Part shown: positions 25,702-35,225 of the stretch, piece by piece
How the letters are laid out: every line of letters starts with the position of its first letter
Numbering within the stretch: the stretch's first letter is position 1
NCBI GenBank assembly: GCA_037147395.1
Contig: JBAWVG010000007.1
Location: forward strand, 1-43,096
DNA: 43,096 nucleotides
Source: VFJL01 sp037147395
GTDB lineage: Bacteria; Pseudomonadota; Gammaproteobacteria; Burkholderiales; Nitrosomonadaceae
Direction: 5' to 3'
Notes under the pieces: generated by a model
Database searches by the model: none
Seen by the model: the letters and a program-made list of their open reading frames with translations, nothing else
Told to the model about the DNA's origin: nothing
Translations under genes and position numbers: made by a program

Positions 25702-26613
25702 CTACCCTCTCGGGTGGTGCTTCTCATGGATCTGCTTCAGACGCTCGCGCGCGACATGAGTGTAGATCTGGGTGGTCGAGATATCGGCATGTCCCAGAAG
25801 TAGCTGTACCACTCGCAAATCAGCGCCATGATTCAGTAAGTGGGTTGCGAAGGCATGTCGCAAGGTATGAGGAGACAATGGCTTATCAATCCCCGCAGAA
25901 TGTGCGTGGCGCTTGATCAGATACCAGAATGCCTGACGGGTCATGGCAACACCCCGTGCAGTTACAAATAATGCATCACTGACCCTCCCATCCAGCAGTG
26001 TGGGTCGAGACTCCCTGAGATACCGATCAGTCCAGTCCAAAGCCTCCTCACCCAGGGGTGCTAGCCGCTCCTTGCTCCCCTTTCCCATGACCCGTACCAC
26101 CCCCATATTCGAGCTTAGTTGAGCAACTTTTAGGGTGACGAGTTCCGACACCCGCAGACCACTGGCATAAATGACCTCCAACATTGCACGGTCTCGGAGT
26201 CCCAATGGGAGTCCCACATCAGGTGCTGCAAGCAGAGACTCAACCTCCAACTCGGTCAGACTCTTGGGTAGATTACGTGGAAGTTTTGGGGTGTCGATAT
26301 TGAGACTGGGGTCCATCTGAATCTTCCCCTGCCTCAACAGAAACCGGTAGAAACGCTTCAGACTTGATAACTCACGGCTGGTGGTACTGGCCTTGACTCT
26401 TTTTGATACTTTATAAGCAAGAAACTCAAGCAGATCTGAATGCGTAGCCCCTTGTAAGGATCCATTGCTCCGGTTCTGTATCCCCATCCACTCAGCAAGC
26501 TTCTGCAGATCACTTCGATAACTTTCCAGTGTATTGCGAGACAGACCATCCTCCAACCACAGCGCGTCAGAAAATTCATCTAGCAAACCCACATTGGGAT
26601 CAGACGGATTCAT
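25702..26613 (-). CDS. xerD: Tyrosine recombinase XerD
   Basis: XerD resolves chromosome dimers at dif together with XerC. The 303-residue protein has an N-terminal SAM-like core-binding domain (LEDGLSRNTLESYRSDLQKL) and the catalytic set Arg154 (ASGLRVSEL), Lys178 (GKGSKERLAP), His249 and Arg252 (SPHTLRHAFATHLL), His275 (LLGHADIS) and Tyr284 (IYTHV). The whole active site is intact. Its 5' end overlaps the ogt 3' end by 14 nt. The tail LKQIHEKHHPRG is XerD-like rather than XerC-like. Confidence 0.94.
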   Translation of the reverse strand: MNPSDPNVGLLDEFSDALWLEDGLSRNTLESYRSDLQKLAEWMGIQNRSNGSLQGATHSDLLEFLAYKVSKRVKASTTSRELSSLKRFYRFLLRQGKIQMDPSLNIDTPKLPRNLPKSLTELEVESLLAAPDVGLPLGLRDRAMLEVIYASGLRVSELVTLKVAQLSSNMGVVRVMGKGSKERLAPLGEEALDWTDRYLRESRPTLLDGRVSDALFVTARGVAMTRQAFWYLIKRHAHSAGIDKPLSPHTLRHAFATHLLNHGADLRVVQLLLGHADISTTQIYTHVARERLKQIHEKHHPRG

Positions 26614-27103
26614 GTCTCAATAACCAACTCTTAATGGCAATCGGGATCCCATCGCTGGCATTCATAAAACCACCCAAACCCCCATTCTTGGCGATCACGC
26701 GGTGACAGGGGATTACAAGTGGTAGACGGTTGGCACCACATGCCTGACCCACAGCCCGTGGGGCCGAATGAAGTTGGGTCGCGATATCGGCATAACTACG
26801 TGTAAGTCCACTGGGGATCAACTGTATCGCCTGCCACACCCTCCTCTGGTGGGTGGTTCCGCCAACATGTAGAGACAGATCAAATTTAAAATTAGGATTA
26901 ATCAGGTATTCATTCAGTTGCTGACAGACCTCCCTCGCAAGGGGATTCTGTGGTTCAAGTGACGGAGTATCGAGGGGGAGATAATCGATACCGGTCAGCC
27001 AATCCTCTTCGGTATAAATACCGAGTATCGCAAATGGTGCGACAAGTCTGGCCTGGTAATGATTTCCCGTCTTGATCTTCGAAATGGTTTTGATTGTGTT
27101 CAT
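26600..27103 (-). CDS. ogt: Methylated-DNA--protein-cysteine methyltransferase (Ogt type)
   Basis: This suicide repair enzyme transfers alkyl groups from O6-alkylguanine to its own cysteine. The acceptor is Cys133 in LVIPCHRVIAKNG. The DNA-binding helix-turn-helix region reads PSGLTRSYADIATQLHSAPR, followed by AVGQACGANRLP. Length, 167 residues, suits Ogt with a short N-terminal domain. The stop lies within xerD, so the two are coupled. No strong ribosome site is seen at the ATG. Confidence 0.92.
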   Translation of the reverse strand: MNTIKTISKIKTGNHYQARLVAPFAILGIYTEEDWLTGIDYLPLDTPSLEPQNPLAREVCQQLNEYLINPNFKFDLSLHVGGTTHQRRVWQAIQLIPSGLTRSYADIATQLHSAPRAVGQACGANRLPLVIPCHRVIAKNGGLGGFMNASDGIPIAIKSWLLRHESV

Positions 27104-27186
27104 TCTGAAACGGATCTATCGACTCGGTATATCCAACGATTATTGTGGCCAATCTCTCTTGTTGATCAGAATAATTTTTGTCCGCT

Positions 27187-27216
27187 TTGACTTTGTGCGA
27201 ACAGTCCGGCGATAAT
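27187..27216 (+). promoter_or_regulatory. Predicted sigma70 promoter of pepA
   Basis: TTGACT (27187-27192) and GATAAT (27211-27216) are separated by 18 bases, close to consensus. Transcription would start near 27223, giving a leader of about 50 nt before the GTG start at 27274. This also excludes the upstream TTG (27178) as a start for pepA on this transcript. Confidence 0.55.
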
Positions 27217-27273
27217 CAGTCGTTACCCAGACTGATCAATCTATTTGAAACACAACGATTTAAGGAGCAAGAG

Positions 27274-28791
27274 GTGAAATTTAGCATAAAAAATGCAAGC
27301 CCGGAAAAACAGCGCAGTGCCTGTATCGTGGTCGGCGTGTTCGAACCTCGCAAACTAACCGTGGCTGCAGGGGCCATTGACAAGGTCTCCAAGGGCTATA
27401 TCAGCGGCATCTTGAAAAACGGCGATATGGAAGGCAAATCGGGTTCCACCTTATTGCTTCACAATGTACCGAATACCCTATGCAAGCGGGTACTGCTCGT
27501 CGGTCTGGGTAAGGAACAAGACTTTCATGTCAAAGGCTATCGTGATGCGGTTAGGACTGCCTTCAAGGCCCTTCAGGAGACCGGTGCTGCGGATGCAACC
27601 CTCTACTTAGCTGAAATTCCTCTCAAAACCCGGAACATCGCTTGGAAAATTTCTCAGACCGCGATCATCGGACTGGAAAGTATCTACCGATCAGATCGGC
27701 TTAAAAGTAAACACTCAGAGACCAAGAAACCTCTCAGCAAGATCACCCTAGGGGTGACCAGTACAGTAGGCTCTGCTGCCAATGAAGGCGCGCTACAACA
27801 AGGACTCGCCATCGCCCACGGCATGAACCTGGCTAAGGATCTGGGGAACCTCCCTCCCAATATCTGTACCCCCACCTATCTTGCGCAACAGGCCATGAGT
27901 CTAGCCAAGACCTACAAGCTCAAGGCCACCATTCTAGAAGAAAAAGATATGGAGAGGCTCGGCATGGGCTCCTTACTATCGGTCTCACGCGGCAGCCGTC
28001 AACCTGCAAAACTGATCGCGCTTGAATACCGTGGCCTGGCAAGGATGGAGCGGCCGATTGTACTCGTGGGTAAGGGCGTCACCTTTGATACCGGCGGCAT
28101 CTCTTTAAAGCCCGCATCTGAAATGGACGAGATGAAGTACGACATGTGTGGGGCCGCCAGTGTACTGGGGACCCTCTTAGCGATTGCACAGATGAGGCTG
28201 CCGATCAATGTCGTTGGGATTATTCCCACCACTGAGAACATGCCGGGCGGAAATGCAACCAAGCCAGGTGATATCGTTACCAGCATGTCCGGTCAGACCA
28301 TTGAAATTCTCAATACCGATGCCGAGGGACGACTCATCCTATGTGATGCGCTGACCTACGCCGAGCGGTATCAACCCGAAGTAGTAATCGATATCGCCAC
28401 CCTGACAGGTGCCTGCGTCATCGCACTCGGTCATGTCGCATCCGGACTACTGAGCAATGATGACAAACTCGCTCACGAGTTATTGCAGGCCTCAGAGCAG
28501 TCTGTCGACCGAGCATGGCATCTGCCACTATGGGATGACTATCAGGAACAGCTTAAAAGTAATTTTGCAGATATAGCTAACATTGGCGGGCGGGCCGGTG
28601 GGACCATTACCGCAGCCTGTTTCCTGTCACGATTCACCAAGAAATACCGTTGGGCACACTTAGATATTGCGGGCACTGCGTGGAAGTCTGGCAAGGACAA
28701 GGGTGCAACCGGACGGCCGGTACCCCTCCTCACTCAGTTTCTGATTGGTCGTGCATCACACGAAGTCAAGAAGGCGAAATCACCCTCTTGA
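27274..28791 (+). CDS. pepA: Leucyl aminopeptidase PepA
   Basis: PepA is a hexameric di-zinc/manganese M17 aminopeptidase that removes N-terminal residues; in enterobacteria it also acts as an Xer accessory DNA-binding protein. The start is a GTG with AAGGAG 6 nt upstream, giving the family N-terminus FSIKNASPEKQRSACIVVGV and 505 residues. Active-site motifs are VGKGVTFDTGGISLKP, with metal-binding Lys and Asp, and NTDAEGRLILCDALTYAE, with Asp/Glu ligands and catalytic Arg. It forms an operon-like run with holC seven bases downstream, the usual pepA-holC-valS order. Confidence 0.96.
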   Translation: MKFSIKNASPEKQRSACIVVGVFEPRKLTVAAGAIDKVSKGYISGILKNGDMEGKSGSTLLLHNVPNTLCKRVLLVGLGKEQDFHVKGYRDAVRTAFKALQETGAADATLYLAEIPLKTRNIAWKISQTAIIGLESIYRSDRLKSKHSETKKPLSKITLGVTSTVGSAANEGALQQGLAIAHGMNLAKDLGNLPPNICTPTYLAQQAMSLAKTYKLKATILEEKDMERLGMGSLLSVSRGSRQPAKLIALEYRGLARMERPIVLVGKGVTFDTGGISLKPASEMDEMKYDMCGAASVLGTLLAIAQMRLPINVVGIIPTTENMPGGNATKPGDIVTSMSGQTIEILNTDAEGRLILCDALTYAERYQPEVVIDIATLTGACVIALGHVASGLLSNDDKLAHELLQASEQSVDRAWHLPLWDDYQEQLKSNFADIANIGGRAGGTITAACFLSRFTKKYRWAHLDIAGTAWKSGKDKGATGRPVPLLTQFLIGRASHEVKKAKSPS

Positions 28792-28798
28792 TGTCAAT

Positions 28799-29221
28799 AT
28801 GACCCAGATTGATTTCTACTCGGATACAGACGACAGGCTGCATACCGCTTGTCGACTGACTGCCAAGGCGGTGCAGCAGGGTTGCAAGGTCATGATCTAT
28901 ACGCCCGATAGCGAGACCGTCGAACGGCTCGATACGCTGCTGTGGACATTCTCACCGACCGGGTTCGTCCCACACTGCGCTGTTGGCGATAAGATGTCCG
29001 ATGTCACACCGGTAGTATTGGGTCATCAGTCTGACAATCTCTCTCACGATGACGTGATTCTCAACCTTCATACCGAGCACCCTCCCTTCTTCAGCCGGTT
29101 CAAACGCTTGATCGAGATCACCGGAACAATGCCCGATGAGATGCAATCGGCCCGCGTACGCTACCGGTTCTATCAAGAACAGGGATATGAGATTCGTCAT
29201 CATAAGATTGGGGCCGTATAG
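28799..29221 (+). CDS. holC: DNA polymerase III chi subunit
   Basis: The chi subunit links the clamp loader (through psi) to single-strand-binding protein. The 140-residue product starts MTQIDFYSDTDDRLHTACRL and has CKVMIYTPDSETVERLDTLLW and DDVILNLHTEHPPFFSRFKR, typical of HolC. A start at 28799, seven bases after pepA, gives normal length; the frame upstream overlaps pepA and is not family-like. It is followed by valS after 43 bases. Confidence 0.9.
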   Translation: MTQIDFYSDTDDRLHTACRLTAKAVQQGCKVMIYTPDSETVERLDTLLWTFSPTGFVPHCAVGDKMSDVTPVVLGHQSDNLSHDDVILNLHTEHPPFFSRFKRLIEITGTMPDEMQSARVRYRFYQEQGYEIRHHKIGAV

Positions 29222-29264
29222 CATCGGATAGCCTCATTCGCCCCCCCGACCCCCCTCCCCGACC

Positions 29265-32200
29265 ATGACAGACGACAGCAAAGATCCACCGGGAACAGAT
29301 CAAGATAAAATTCTTGATGAGTTGGACTCATTCCTGAGCAAACGCCAGGGCAAGACCACAACAGTTACTGAATCCAAGACGAAGACCAAGTCCGTGACTG
29401 TCCCGGTCCTGACCCAAGTCTTTGGTGCTCATTCGGGACAATCCCACCCCTCAATATCCTCAGATGTCCCGACCCTCACAGAGGTCGTATCTCACCCAAC
29501 ACCTCACTCGGCAGCCTCAATTGAGACCACCCCACCACTGCAGCGAATTGTCGATGCCGCCTTAATGGAGGCCGGGGTCGGACTCGATAAATCATCACAG
29601 GAATTACTGGTCCGGTCACTTGAGCGGCATTTACAAGGGTACTCGGCAACACCTCCCCTGAATCAATTTGGAGACGGGAATCTCGGTGCGGGGATACCGA
29701 TCTCGCAGAATCCATCCCGATCAACCCTGACACCGGCACTCTCTCATTCCTCTATAATGACCGACCTTTCCGCAGCCGCGGACTCACGCCCGATCCGCAT
29801 GACCACAATGGAACTCGCAAAAAGTTTTGAACCTCAGCCGATTGAAAGCTACTGGTACTCCATCTGGGAGGATGCCGGTTATTTCAAGCCCATGGCGAAT
29901 GACACACCCTCTGAAATGGTGCCCCCCTACTGCATCATGCTGCCTCCACCCAATGTCACCGGCACACTTCACATGGGTCATGCCTTCCAGCACACGTTGA
30001 TGGATGCTCTCTCCCGGTATCACCGCATGCTCGGGAACAATACATTATGGCAACCCGGAACCGATCATGCGGGTATCGCAACCCAGATCGTGGTGGAGCG
30101 CCAACTCGACCAGCAGAACATCAAACGACAAGACCTCGGACGAGAAGAATTTCTCAATCGAGTATGGCAATGGAAGGAGGAGTCTGGATCGACCATCACC
30201 CGACAAATGCGTCGGATGGGAACCTCATGCGACTGGTCAAGAGAGCGTTTCACCATGGACGAGGGGCTCTCTCGTGCTGTCACTGAAGTATTCGTGAGAC
30301 TTCATACCGAGGGACTGATCTACCGCGGGAAGAGGCTGGTCAACTGGGACCCAGTACTCCAGACCGCAGTATCCGATCTTGAGGTTGTCTCAACCGAGGA
30401 GGATGGATCCCTCTGGCATATCCGCTACCCTCTTGCAGAGCCTGATCTACAAAATGGGTTGACCCACCTGATTGTTGCCACCACCCGACCCGAGACCATG
30501 CTTGGGGATATGGCGGTTGCCGTGCATCCGGATGACCCCCGTTACCGACACCTGATTGGACGGGCTGTGCGCCTTCCATTATCGGCGGGAAACCCTGCCG
30601 ACTGGCACAGCATCCCGATCATTGCCGATACCTATGTCGATCCAAAGTTTGGCACAGGCTGCGTAAAAATTACCCCTGCACACGACTTCAATGACTACCA
30701 GATGGGGATTCGGCATGAGCTAATTCCCCTTAACATTCTGACACTGGATGGCAAGATAAACGAGCATGCCCCGGTTGAGTATCAGGGTATGGACCGTTTC
30801 TCAGCACGTACTCAAATCATTGCCGACCTTGATTCACTGAAGCTGCTATCTGAAATCAAAGCTCACAAGCTGATGGTTCCACGCTCTGACCGGACTCATG
30901 CAGTGATTGAGCCGATGCTGACCGATCAGTGGTACGTTGCGATGGAAGGTCTCGCCAAGCGCGGGCTGGAAGTGGTCGCTAATGGAGAGGTGAAGTTTGT
31001 CCCAGATAACTGGAGCCATGTTTATAACCAGTGGCTCGAGAATATCCAAGATTGGTGTATATCCCGTCAGTTATGGTGGGGACACAGAATCCCTGCCTGG
31101 TACGACGAGAACGGCAATGTCTACGTTGCTCACAGCCTAGAAGAAGCTCAGAAGCAGGCTGGGGATTGCACTCTCACTCAGGATGAGGATGTGCTCGATA
31201 CCTGGTTCTCATCCGCTCTGTGGCCATTCTCAACACTCGGCTGGCCAGATGAGACACCTGAACTCAAGACTTTTCTACCGACCTCGGTACTGGTCACCGG
31301 ATTTGACATCATCTTCTTCTGGGTGGCACGGATGGTGATGATGTCCCTCCACTTCACCGGCAAGGTACCCTTCCGGGAAGTCTATGTGACCGGACTCATT
31401 CGAGACTCGGAAGGTCACAAGATGAGTAAATCCAAGGGAAATGTACTCGATCCATTGGACCTCATCGACGGCATCTCGCTACCGGATCTCATTACTAAAC
31501 GTACCACCGGCCTGATGAATCCCAAGCAGGCAGACTCTATCGAAAAAATCACCCGTAAGCATTTCCCAGAAGGGATCCCCGCATTCGGCACCGATGCGCT
31601 GAGATTTACATTTGCCAGCCTTGCCTCTCATGGACGTGATATTAAGTTTGATATGCAACGGTGTGAGGGATACCGTAATTTTTGTAATAAATTATGGAAT
31701 GCCACACGGTATGTCTTAATGAATTGCGAGGGCAAGGATACGGCTCTAGATGCAGGATCAGCCGATGAGAGGCCACTAGAATTTTCTGATGCAGACCGTT
31801 GGATCATCGGTCGGTTACAGCAGGCAGAGAGTGCTGTCGCTCAGGCATTTCAGGATTACCGATTCGATACCGCATCACGTGAAATTTATGAATTCGTTTG
31901 GGACGAATACTGCGACTGGTATGTAGAGCTTGCCAAGGTACAGTTAAATACTGGTAACGAGGCCGTTCAACGTGCCACCCGACATACCCTGGTACGGGTG
32001 CTGGAAGCAACACTCAGGCTTGCTCACCCGATCATTCCTTTCATTACTGAGGAGCTATGGCAGAAGATCGCTCCTCTGGCAAATGAGAAGGGTGCAAGTA
32101 TCATGATCAGACCCTACCCCAAATCAGATGCGTCTCGCATTAACGAGAGTGCCATCAGCCGCATTCATGCACTCAAAGAAATGGTTAATGCCTGTCGCAC

Positions 32201-32606
32201 ACTGAGAAGCGAGATGAGTCTGTCGCCTGCAGCAAGAGTCCCCCTCCTGGCAGCGGGTGACCATCAGACACTAGCCGACTTCTCACCCTACCTGATGTCA
32301 TTGGCGAAGTTATCGGGTGTGGAGATCATGCAGGATAAATTGCCCGATGCTGATGCACCGGTCGCAATCGCAGGAGAGTTCAGATTGATGCTGAAGATCG
32401 AGGTGGATATCGCGACCGAGCGTGAGCGTCTGTCGAAGGAGATCGCTCGCATCCAGGGCGAGGCCGCCAAGGCCGAAATCAAACTGTCTAATCCGAGTTT
32501 TGTAGAGCGTGCACCGGCTAATGTGGTTCAGCAAGAGAAGGAGCGACTGGCTAACTTCGCTGCAACACTGGAGAAGCTACAAGACCAGTTAAAAAAACTG
32601 GGTTAA
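29265..32606 (+). CDS. valS: Valyl-tRNA synthetase with DUF2486-like N-terminal extension
   Basis: This class I synthetase charges tRNA-Val. The catalytic part begins near Met182 (MELAKSFEPQPIESYWY), with the HIGH motif as HMGH at residues 236-239 (PPNVTGTLHMGH) and KMSKS at 719-723. The editing domain is in between and a C-terminal coiled coil (SKEIARIQGEAAKAEIKLSN) follows. At 1113 residues it is about 180 longer than usual. The added segment has a coiled start (DKILDELDSFLSKRQ), repeated VPVLTQV and VPTLTEV motifs and a helical region (LQRIVDAALMEAGVGLDKSS). It resembles the DUF2486-type protein encoded separately before valS in other betaproteobacteria. No Shine-Dalgarno precedes the first ATG, where the leader is C-rich. 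Internal starts at 29757, 29799 and 29808 are possible. Confidence 0.9.
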   Translation: MTDDSKDPPGTDQDKILDELDSFLSKRQGKTTTVTESKTKTKSVTVPVLTQVFGAHSGQSHPSISSDVPTLTEVVSHPTPHSAASIETTPPLQRIVDAALMEAGVGLDKSSQELLVRSLERHLQGYSATPPLNQFGDGNLGAGIPISQNPSRSTLTPALSHSSIMTDLSAAADSRPIRMTTMELAKSFEPQPIESYWYSIWEDAGYFKPMANDTPSEMVPPYCIMLPPPNVTGTLHMGHAFQHTLMDALSRYHRMLGNNTLWQPGTDHAGIATQIVVERQLDQQNIKRQDLGREEFLNRVWQWKEESGSTITRQMRRMGTSCDWSRERFTMDEGLSRAVTEVFVRLHTEGLIYRGKRLVNWDPVLQTAVSDLEVVSTEEDGSLWHIRYPLAEPDLQNGLTHLIVATTRPETMLGDMAVAVHPDDPRYRHLIGRAVRLPLSAGNPADWHSIPIIADTYVDPKFGTGCVKITPAHDFNDYQMGIRHELIPLNILTLDGKINEHAPVEYQGMDRFSARTQIIADLDSLKLLSEIKAHKLMVPRSDRTHAVIEPMLTDQWYVAMEGLAKRGLEVVANGEVKFVPDNWSHVYNQWLENIQDWCISRQLWWGHRIPAWYDENGNVYVAHSLEEAQKQAGDCTLTQDEDVLDTWFSSALWPFSTLGWPDETPELKTFLPTSVLVTGFDIIFFWVARMVMMSLHFTGKVPFREVYVTGLIRDSEGHKMSKSKGNVLDPLDLIDGISLPDLITKRTTGLMNPKQADSIEKITRKHFPEGIPAFGTDALRFTFASLASHGRDIKFDMQRCEGYRNFCNKLWNATRYVLMNCEGKDTALDAGSADERPLEFSDADRWIIGRLQQAESAVAQAFQDYRFDTASREIYEFVWDEYCDWYVELAKVQLNTGNEAVQRATRHTLVRVLEATLRLAHPIIPFITEELWQKIAPLANEKGASIMIRPYPKSDASRINESAISRIHALKEMVNACRTLRSEMSLSPAARVPLLAAGDHQTLADFSPYLMSLAKLSGVEIMQDKLPDADAPVAIAGEFRLMLKIEVDIATERERLSKEIARIQGEAAKAEIKLSNPSFVERAPANVVQQEKERLANFAATLEKLQDQLKKLG

Positions 32607-32617
32607 AGAACCCCCAT

Positions 32618-32633
32618 ACCTTACTTGTAAGGT
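32618..32633. terminator. Short hairpin between convergent valS and DUF3299 genes
   Basis: ACCTTAC (32618-32624) and GTAAGGT (32627-32633) form a perfect 7-bp inverted repeat with a 2-base centre. It lies just after the valS stop and overlaps the last codons of the leftward DUF3299 gene. There is no T-run, so the terminator role is tentative. Confidence 0.35.
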
Positions 32634-33247
32634 GCGACCGTCTCTGCCTTCAATTGATACCCCGCCTGTCCCATCTCGGTATCGACCTTACCTGCATGCA
32701 TGACGCCATTGACCCACATGGTGTCCATCGTTCTCATCCCTGATATCGGCTTTGACACCGTCACATGAATGATTTGGTTAGATGGGGGTGGAGGGGTGTG
32801 GATGCATGCTCCAAAATACGGGACCAGTAAGAATTCTTTGACCTTATCTCCCACCCTCTCGAGTGGGATCACAAATCCTGGAATACGGATACGCGCACCA
32901 TTTAAGGTCGGCTCAATCGGAGCATCATTCCATGCCTCTCGTATCTTCTCCAAAGCCTCGATTGCACGTGGGTCACCATCCTTGAGATGATCAAGCTTCA
33001 ATCCCTTAAGAGGGGCCATCGGGTCCCAGTTTTTGGGCATCAGAGCGTCCCATGTGACTTCTTTGTAAGAGGTTGCGGAGTTCGTTGGAGGGGCAGTTTT
33101 GCCAACACTCTTCGAAGGAGAGGATGTCAATCGGTCACCCACCCCATAATCGGCAGCAGCGACTGTCTGCAGATTAATCGTTAATAATCCGACTACCAGA
33201 ACGGCTATGAACCGGTGTGATCGTTTGAGACGCGAGGGGAATGTCAT
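32621..33247 (-). CDS. DUF3299 exported protein, probable metal-uptake accessory
   Basis: The 208-residue product has a signal (FIAVLVVGLLTINLQTVAAA) and the DUF3299 core: IRIPGFVIPLERVGDKVKEF and VPYFGACIHTPPPPSNQIIH, with Cys and His close together. The chosen ATG is two bases beyond the permease stop and has AAGG 8-9 nt upstream; the open frame to 33358 overlaps the permease. DUF3299 genes often lie with DUF2796 and a LolD/FtsX-type ABC pair in zinc-responsive operons such as the Vibrio zrg locus, as here. Biochemical role is unknown. Confidence 0.85.
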   Translation of the reverse strand: MTFPSRLKRSHRFIAVLVVGLLTINLQTVAAADYGVGDRLTSSPSKSVGKTAPPTNSATSYKEVTWDALMPKNWDPMAPLKGLKLDHLKDGDPRAIEALEKIREAWNDAPIEPTLNGARIRIPGFVIPLERVGDKVKEFLLVPYFGACIHTPPPPSNQIIHVTVSKPISGMRTMDTMWVNGVMHAGKVDTEMGQAGYQLKAETVAPYK

Positions 33248-33249
33248 AT

Positions 33250-34512
33250 TTATAACCTTGGTGTCAGACCATCGGCTAAAGAGATTCGATAGGCACGATA
33301 ACCCGGTATCAAGCTCACCAGAAAACCTGTGACCATCACAGTCAGTAATAATTGCCATGATTCAGCCGATAGCGTCCATGTTGCCAGAGATATCCCCAAG
33401 TGTGTTTCAAGAATCGGTGCGGCGAATACACTTAATACCATCAGACCCAATAAACCCATCAAAGATCCCAACACAACCACCATCAGACCTTCGATCGCCA
33501 GTAGCATAAAGACCACCCCCGGACCCGCTCCGACCGATCGCAGAACCGCCAATTCGCGCCTACGTTCTCCGAGACCGGCTAACACCACAGCCACCAAGCC
33601 ACTCAGACCGACCCCAACCACCAACACGGAGATCGCCAGTAGCGATCTCTCAACAATGCTCACGATCGACCAGAGCTCATCCAGCGCCACCCCAGGAAGG
33701 ACTGCGAGGAGCGGCTCAGTCTTGTACTGATTAATATACCGTTGCATCTGAAAAACGCCTGCCCGACTTTTTAATCCTATGAAGATGGCCGTGATCTCCT
33801 TTGGGACCAGATCAAATTTACGGACATACTCAGCCGGGATCGATAATCCTGGCATCGGCGCACCTCCCTGCCAGTCGAGATGAATGGCCTCGATCGCCTC
33901 AAGGCTGATGTGGACACTTCGATCCACCGAGAGACCGGTCCGCTTAAGTATACCGCTCACCTTGAATGGCTTATCGGCATGATCCGACAGCCCCATGCCA
34001 CCCGCACCATGATTGAGGATAATGCTGTCACCCAACTGGTAGCCGAGTTGTTGAGCGACATCGGCACCGACCACTGCATCAAAGATGTCGGCGAATGGTT
34101 TGCCGGAAGAGAATGCTAATAAACGTCGATCGGCATAACGAAAGTATTCAAAGTAATCGGTCGTGGTACCGATGACTGCAAAACCGCGGTGAGAATCCCC
34201 CAACGAGATCGGAACCGCCCACGAGACAGAAGGGTGCTGTGATAATGTCTGGTAGCTCGACCAACGGATATTGTGGGTCGCATCACCCAACCTAAAAACA
34301 GCATACAGCATGAGCTGGATTGGACTGGTACGAGCACCCACCACCAGGTCTGTTCCCGATATCGATTGTGAGAAGCTCTCACGTGCCTGTGTGCGTAACT
34401 GCTCAACCCCCAAAAGAAGCATCACTGAGAGCGCAATACTGATCGCCATCAGTCCGAGTGTGGTACGGCGGTTCCAAGCGCTGGCAAAAGCGAGAAAGAA
34501 AAGAGACCTCAT
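33250..34512 (-). CDS. ABC transporter permease, FtsX/MacB type
   Basis: The 420-residue protein has an N-terminal helix (TTLGLMAISIALSVMLLLGV), a large extracytoplasmic domain (about 40-280, beginning TQARESFSQSISGTDLVVGA) and three C-terminal helices. The loop LGERRRELAVLRSVGAGPG is characteristic of FtsX-family permeases. These usually act by mechanotransmission or lipoprotein extraction rather than solute flux. The start overlaps the ATPase stop (ATGA). It is the third gene of the DUF2796-ATPase-permease-DUF3299 operon. Confidence 0.9.
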   Translation of the reverse strand: MRSLFFLAFASAWNRRTTLGLMAISIALSVMLLLGVEQLRTQARESFSQSISGTDLVVGARTSPIQLMLYAVFRLGDATHNIRWSSYQTLSQHPSVSWAVPISLGDSHRGFAVIGTTTDYFEYFRYADRRLLAFSSGKPFADIFDAVVGADVAQQLGYQLGDSIILNHGAGGMGLSDHADKPFKVSGILKRTGLSVDRSVHISLEAIEAIHLDWQGGAPMPGLSIPAEYVRKFDLVPKEITAIFIGLKSRAGVFQMQRYINQYKTEPLLAVLPGVALDELWSIVSIVERSLLAISVLVVGVGLSGLVAVVLAGLGERRRELAVLRSVGAGPGVVFMLLAIEGLMVVVLGSLMGLLGLMVLSVFAAPILETHLGISLATWTLSAESWQLLLTVMVTGFLVSLIPGYRAYRISLADGLTPRL

Positions 34513-35216
34513 ACCGAACCCGCATTGAATGAGCAGAGCTCATTCAGGTTGATACTGCGATTAAAATGATGGGCTAGTCGTTGGTCATGACTGACAAAGA
34601 TCAGTGTGACACCCTCTTCATTACACCGCCCGAGCAGCACATCCAGAAATTCTGACTGACGGTCTGCATCCAGAGAAGAGGTGGGTTCATCCGCAATAAT
34701 CAATTCAGGGTGGCCCATCAATGCTCGTGCGGCAGCAACGCGCTGCTGCTGCCCGACCGAGAGTGAGGTCACTCTTTGCTGAGAATATGTCGGATCCAAT
34801 CCCAGTTGACCGAGCAGTCGGTCTGCTGACTGCTCAAGCGAATTAGCCGATTCGAGTGCCTTCCCTCTCCTCCTTTGAGAGAATCTACACGGCAAGATTA
34901 CATTCTCTCGAACCGATAGATAGGGGACTAGATTAAACTGCTGGAACAGCAATCCCACATGGTCCACTCGGAAACGATCACGCTCACTCGAGCTCATCGT
35001 CATTAAATCCGTATTGAGTACCTGCAATTGACCCTGCTGAGGGACCAGCACCCCACCCAACAGACTCAGGAGAGTACTCTTACCACTCCCACTCGCACCC
35101 TGCAGGAAGACCCTCTCTCCACGATCCACCTGAAAGTGCGGAATCGAAAGACGGAATCCCTCTCTTCCAGGCCATTGGAAAATCAGATTCTGAATATCGA
35201 TCACAGTCTGGCTCAT
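34509..35216 (-). CDS. ABC transporter ATP-binding protein, LolD/MacB type
   Basis: The 235-residue ATPase has Walker A GASGSGKSTLLSLLGG at about 39-54, a Q-loop in LLFQQFNLVPYLSVRENV, signature SLSVGQQQRVAAARAL, Walker B ELIIADEPTSSLDADR and an H-loop (FVSHDQRLA). The family energises FtsX-type permeases. It begins nine bases after the DUF2796 stop and overlaps the permease start, so the operon is translationally coupled. Confidence 0.92.
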   Translation of the reverse strand: MSQTVIDIQNLIFQWPGREGFRLSIPHFQVDRGERVFLQGASGSGKSTLLSLLGGVLVPQQGQLQVLNTDLMTMSSSERDRFRVDHVGLLFQQFNLVPYLSVRENVILPCRFSQRRRGKALESANSLEQSADRLLGQLGLDPTYSQQRVTSLSVGQQQRVAAARALMGHPELIIADEPTSSLDADRQSEFLDVLLGRCNEEGVTLIFVSHDQRLAHHFNRSINLNELCSFNAGSV

Positions 35217-35225
35217 GCCAGGATC

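Noticed and set aside
27178..27273. TTG start of pepA
   Set aside because: It precedes the predicted -35 element, while a GTG with AAGGAG at ideal spacing gives the family N-terminus.
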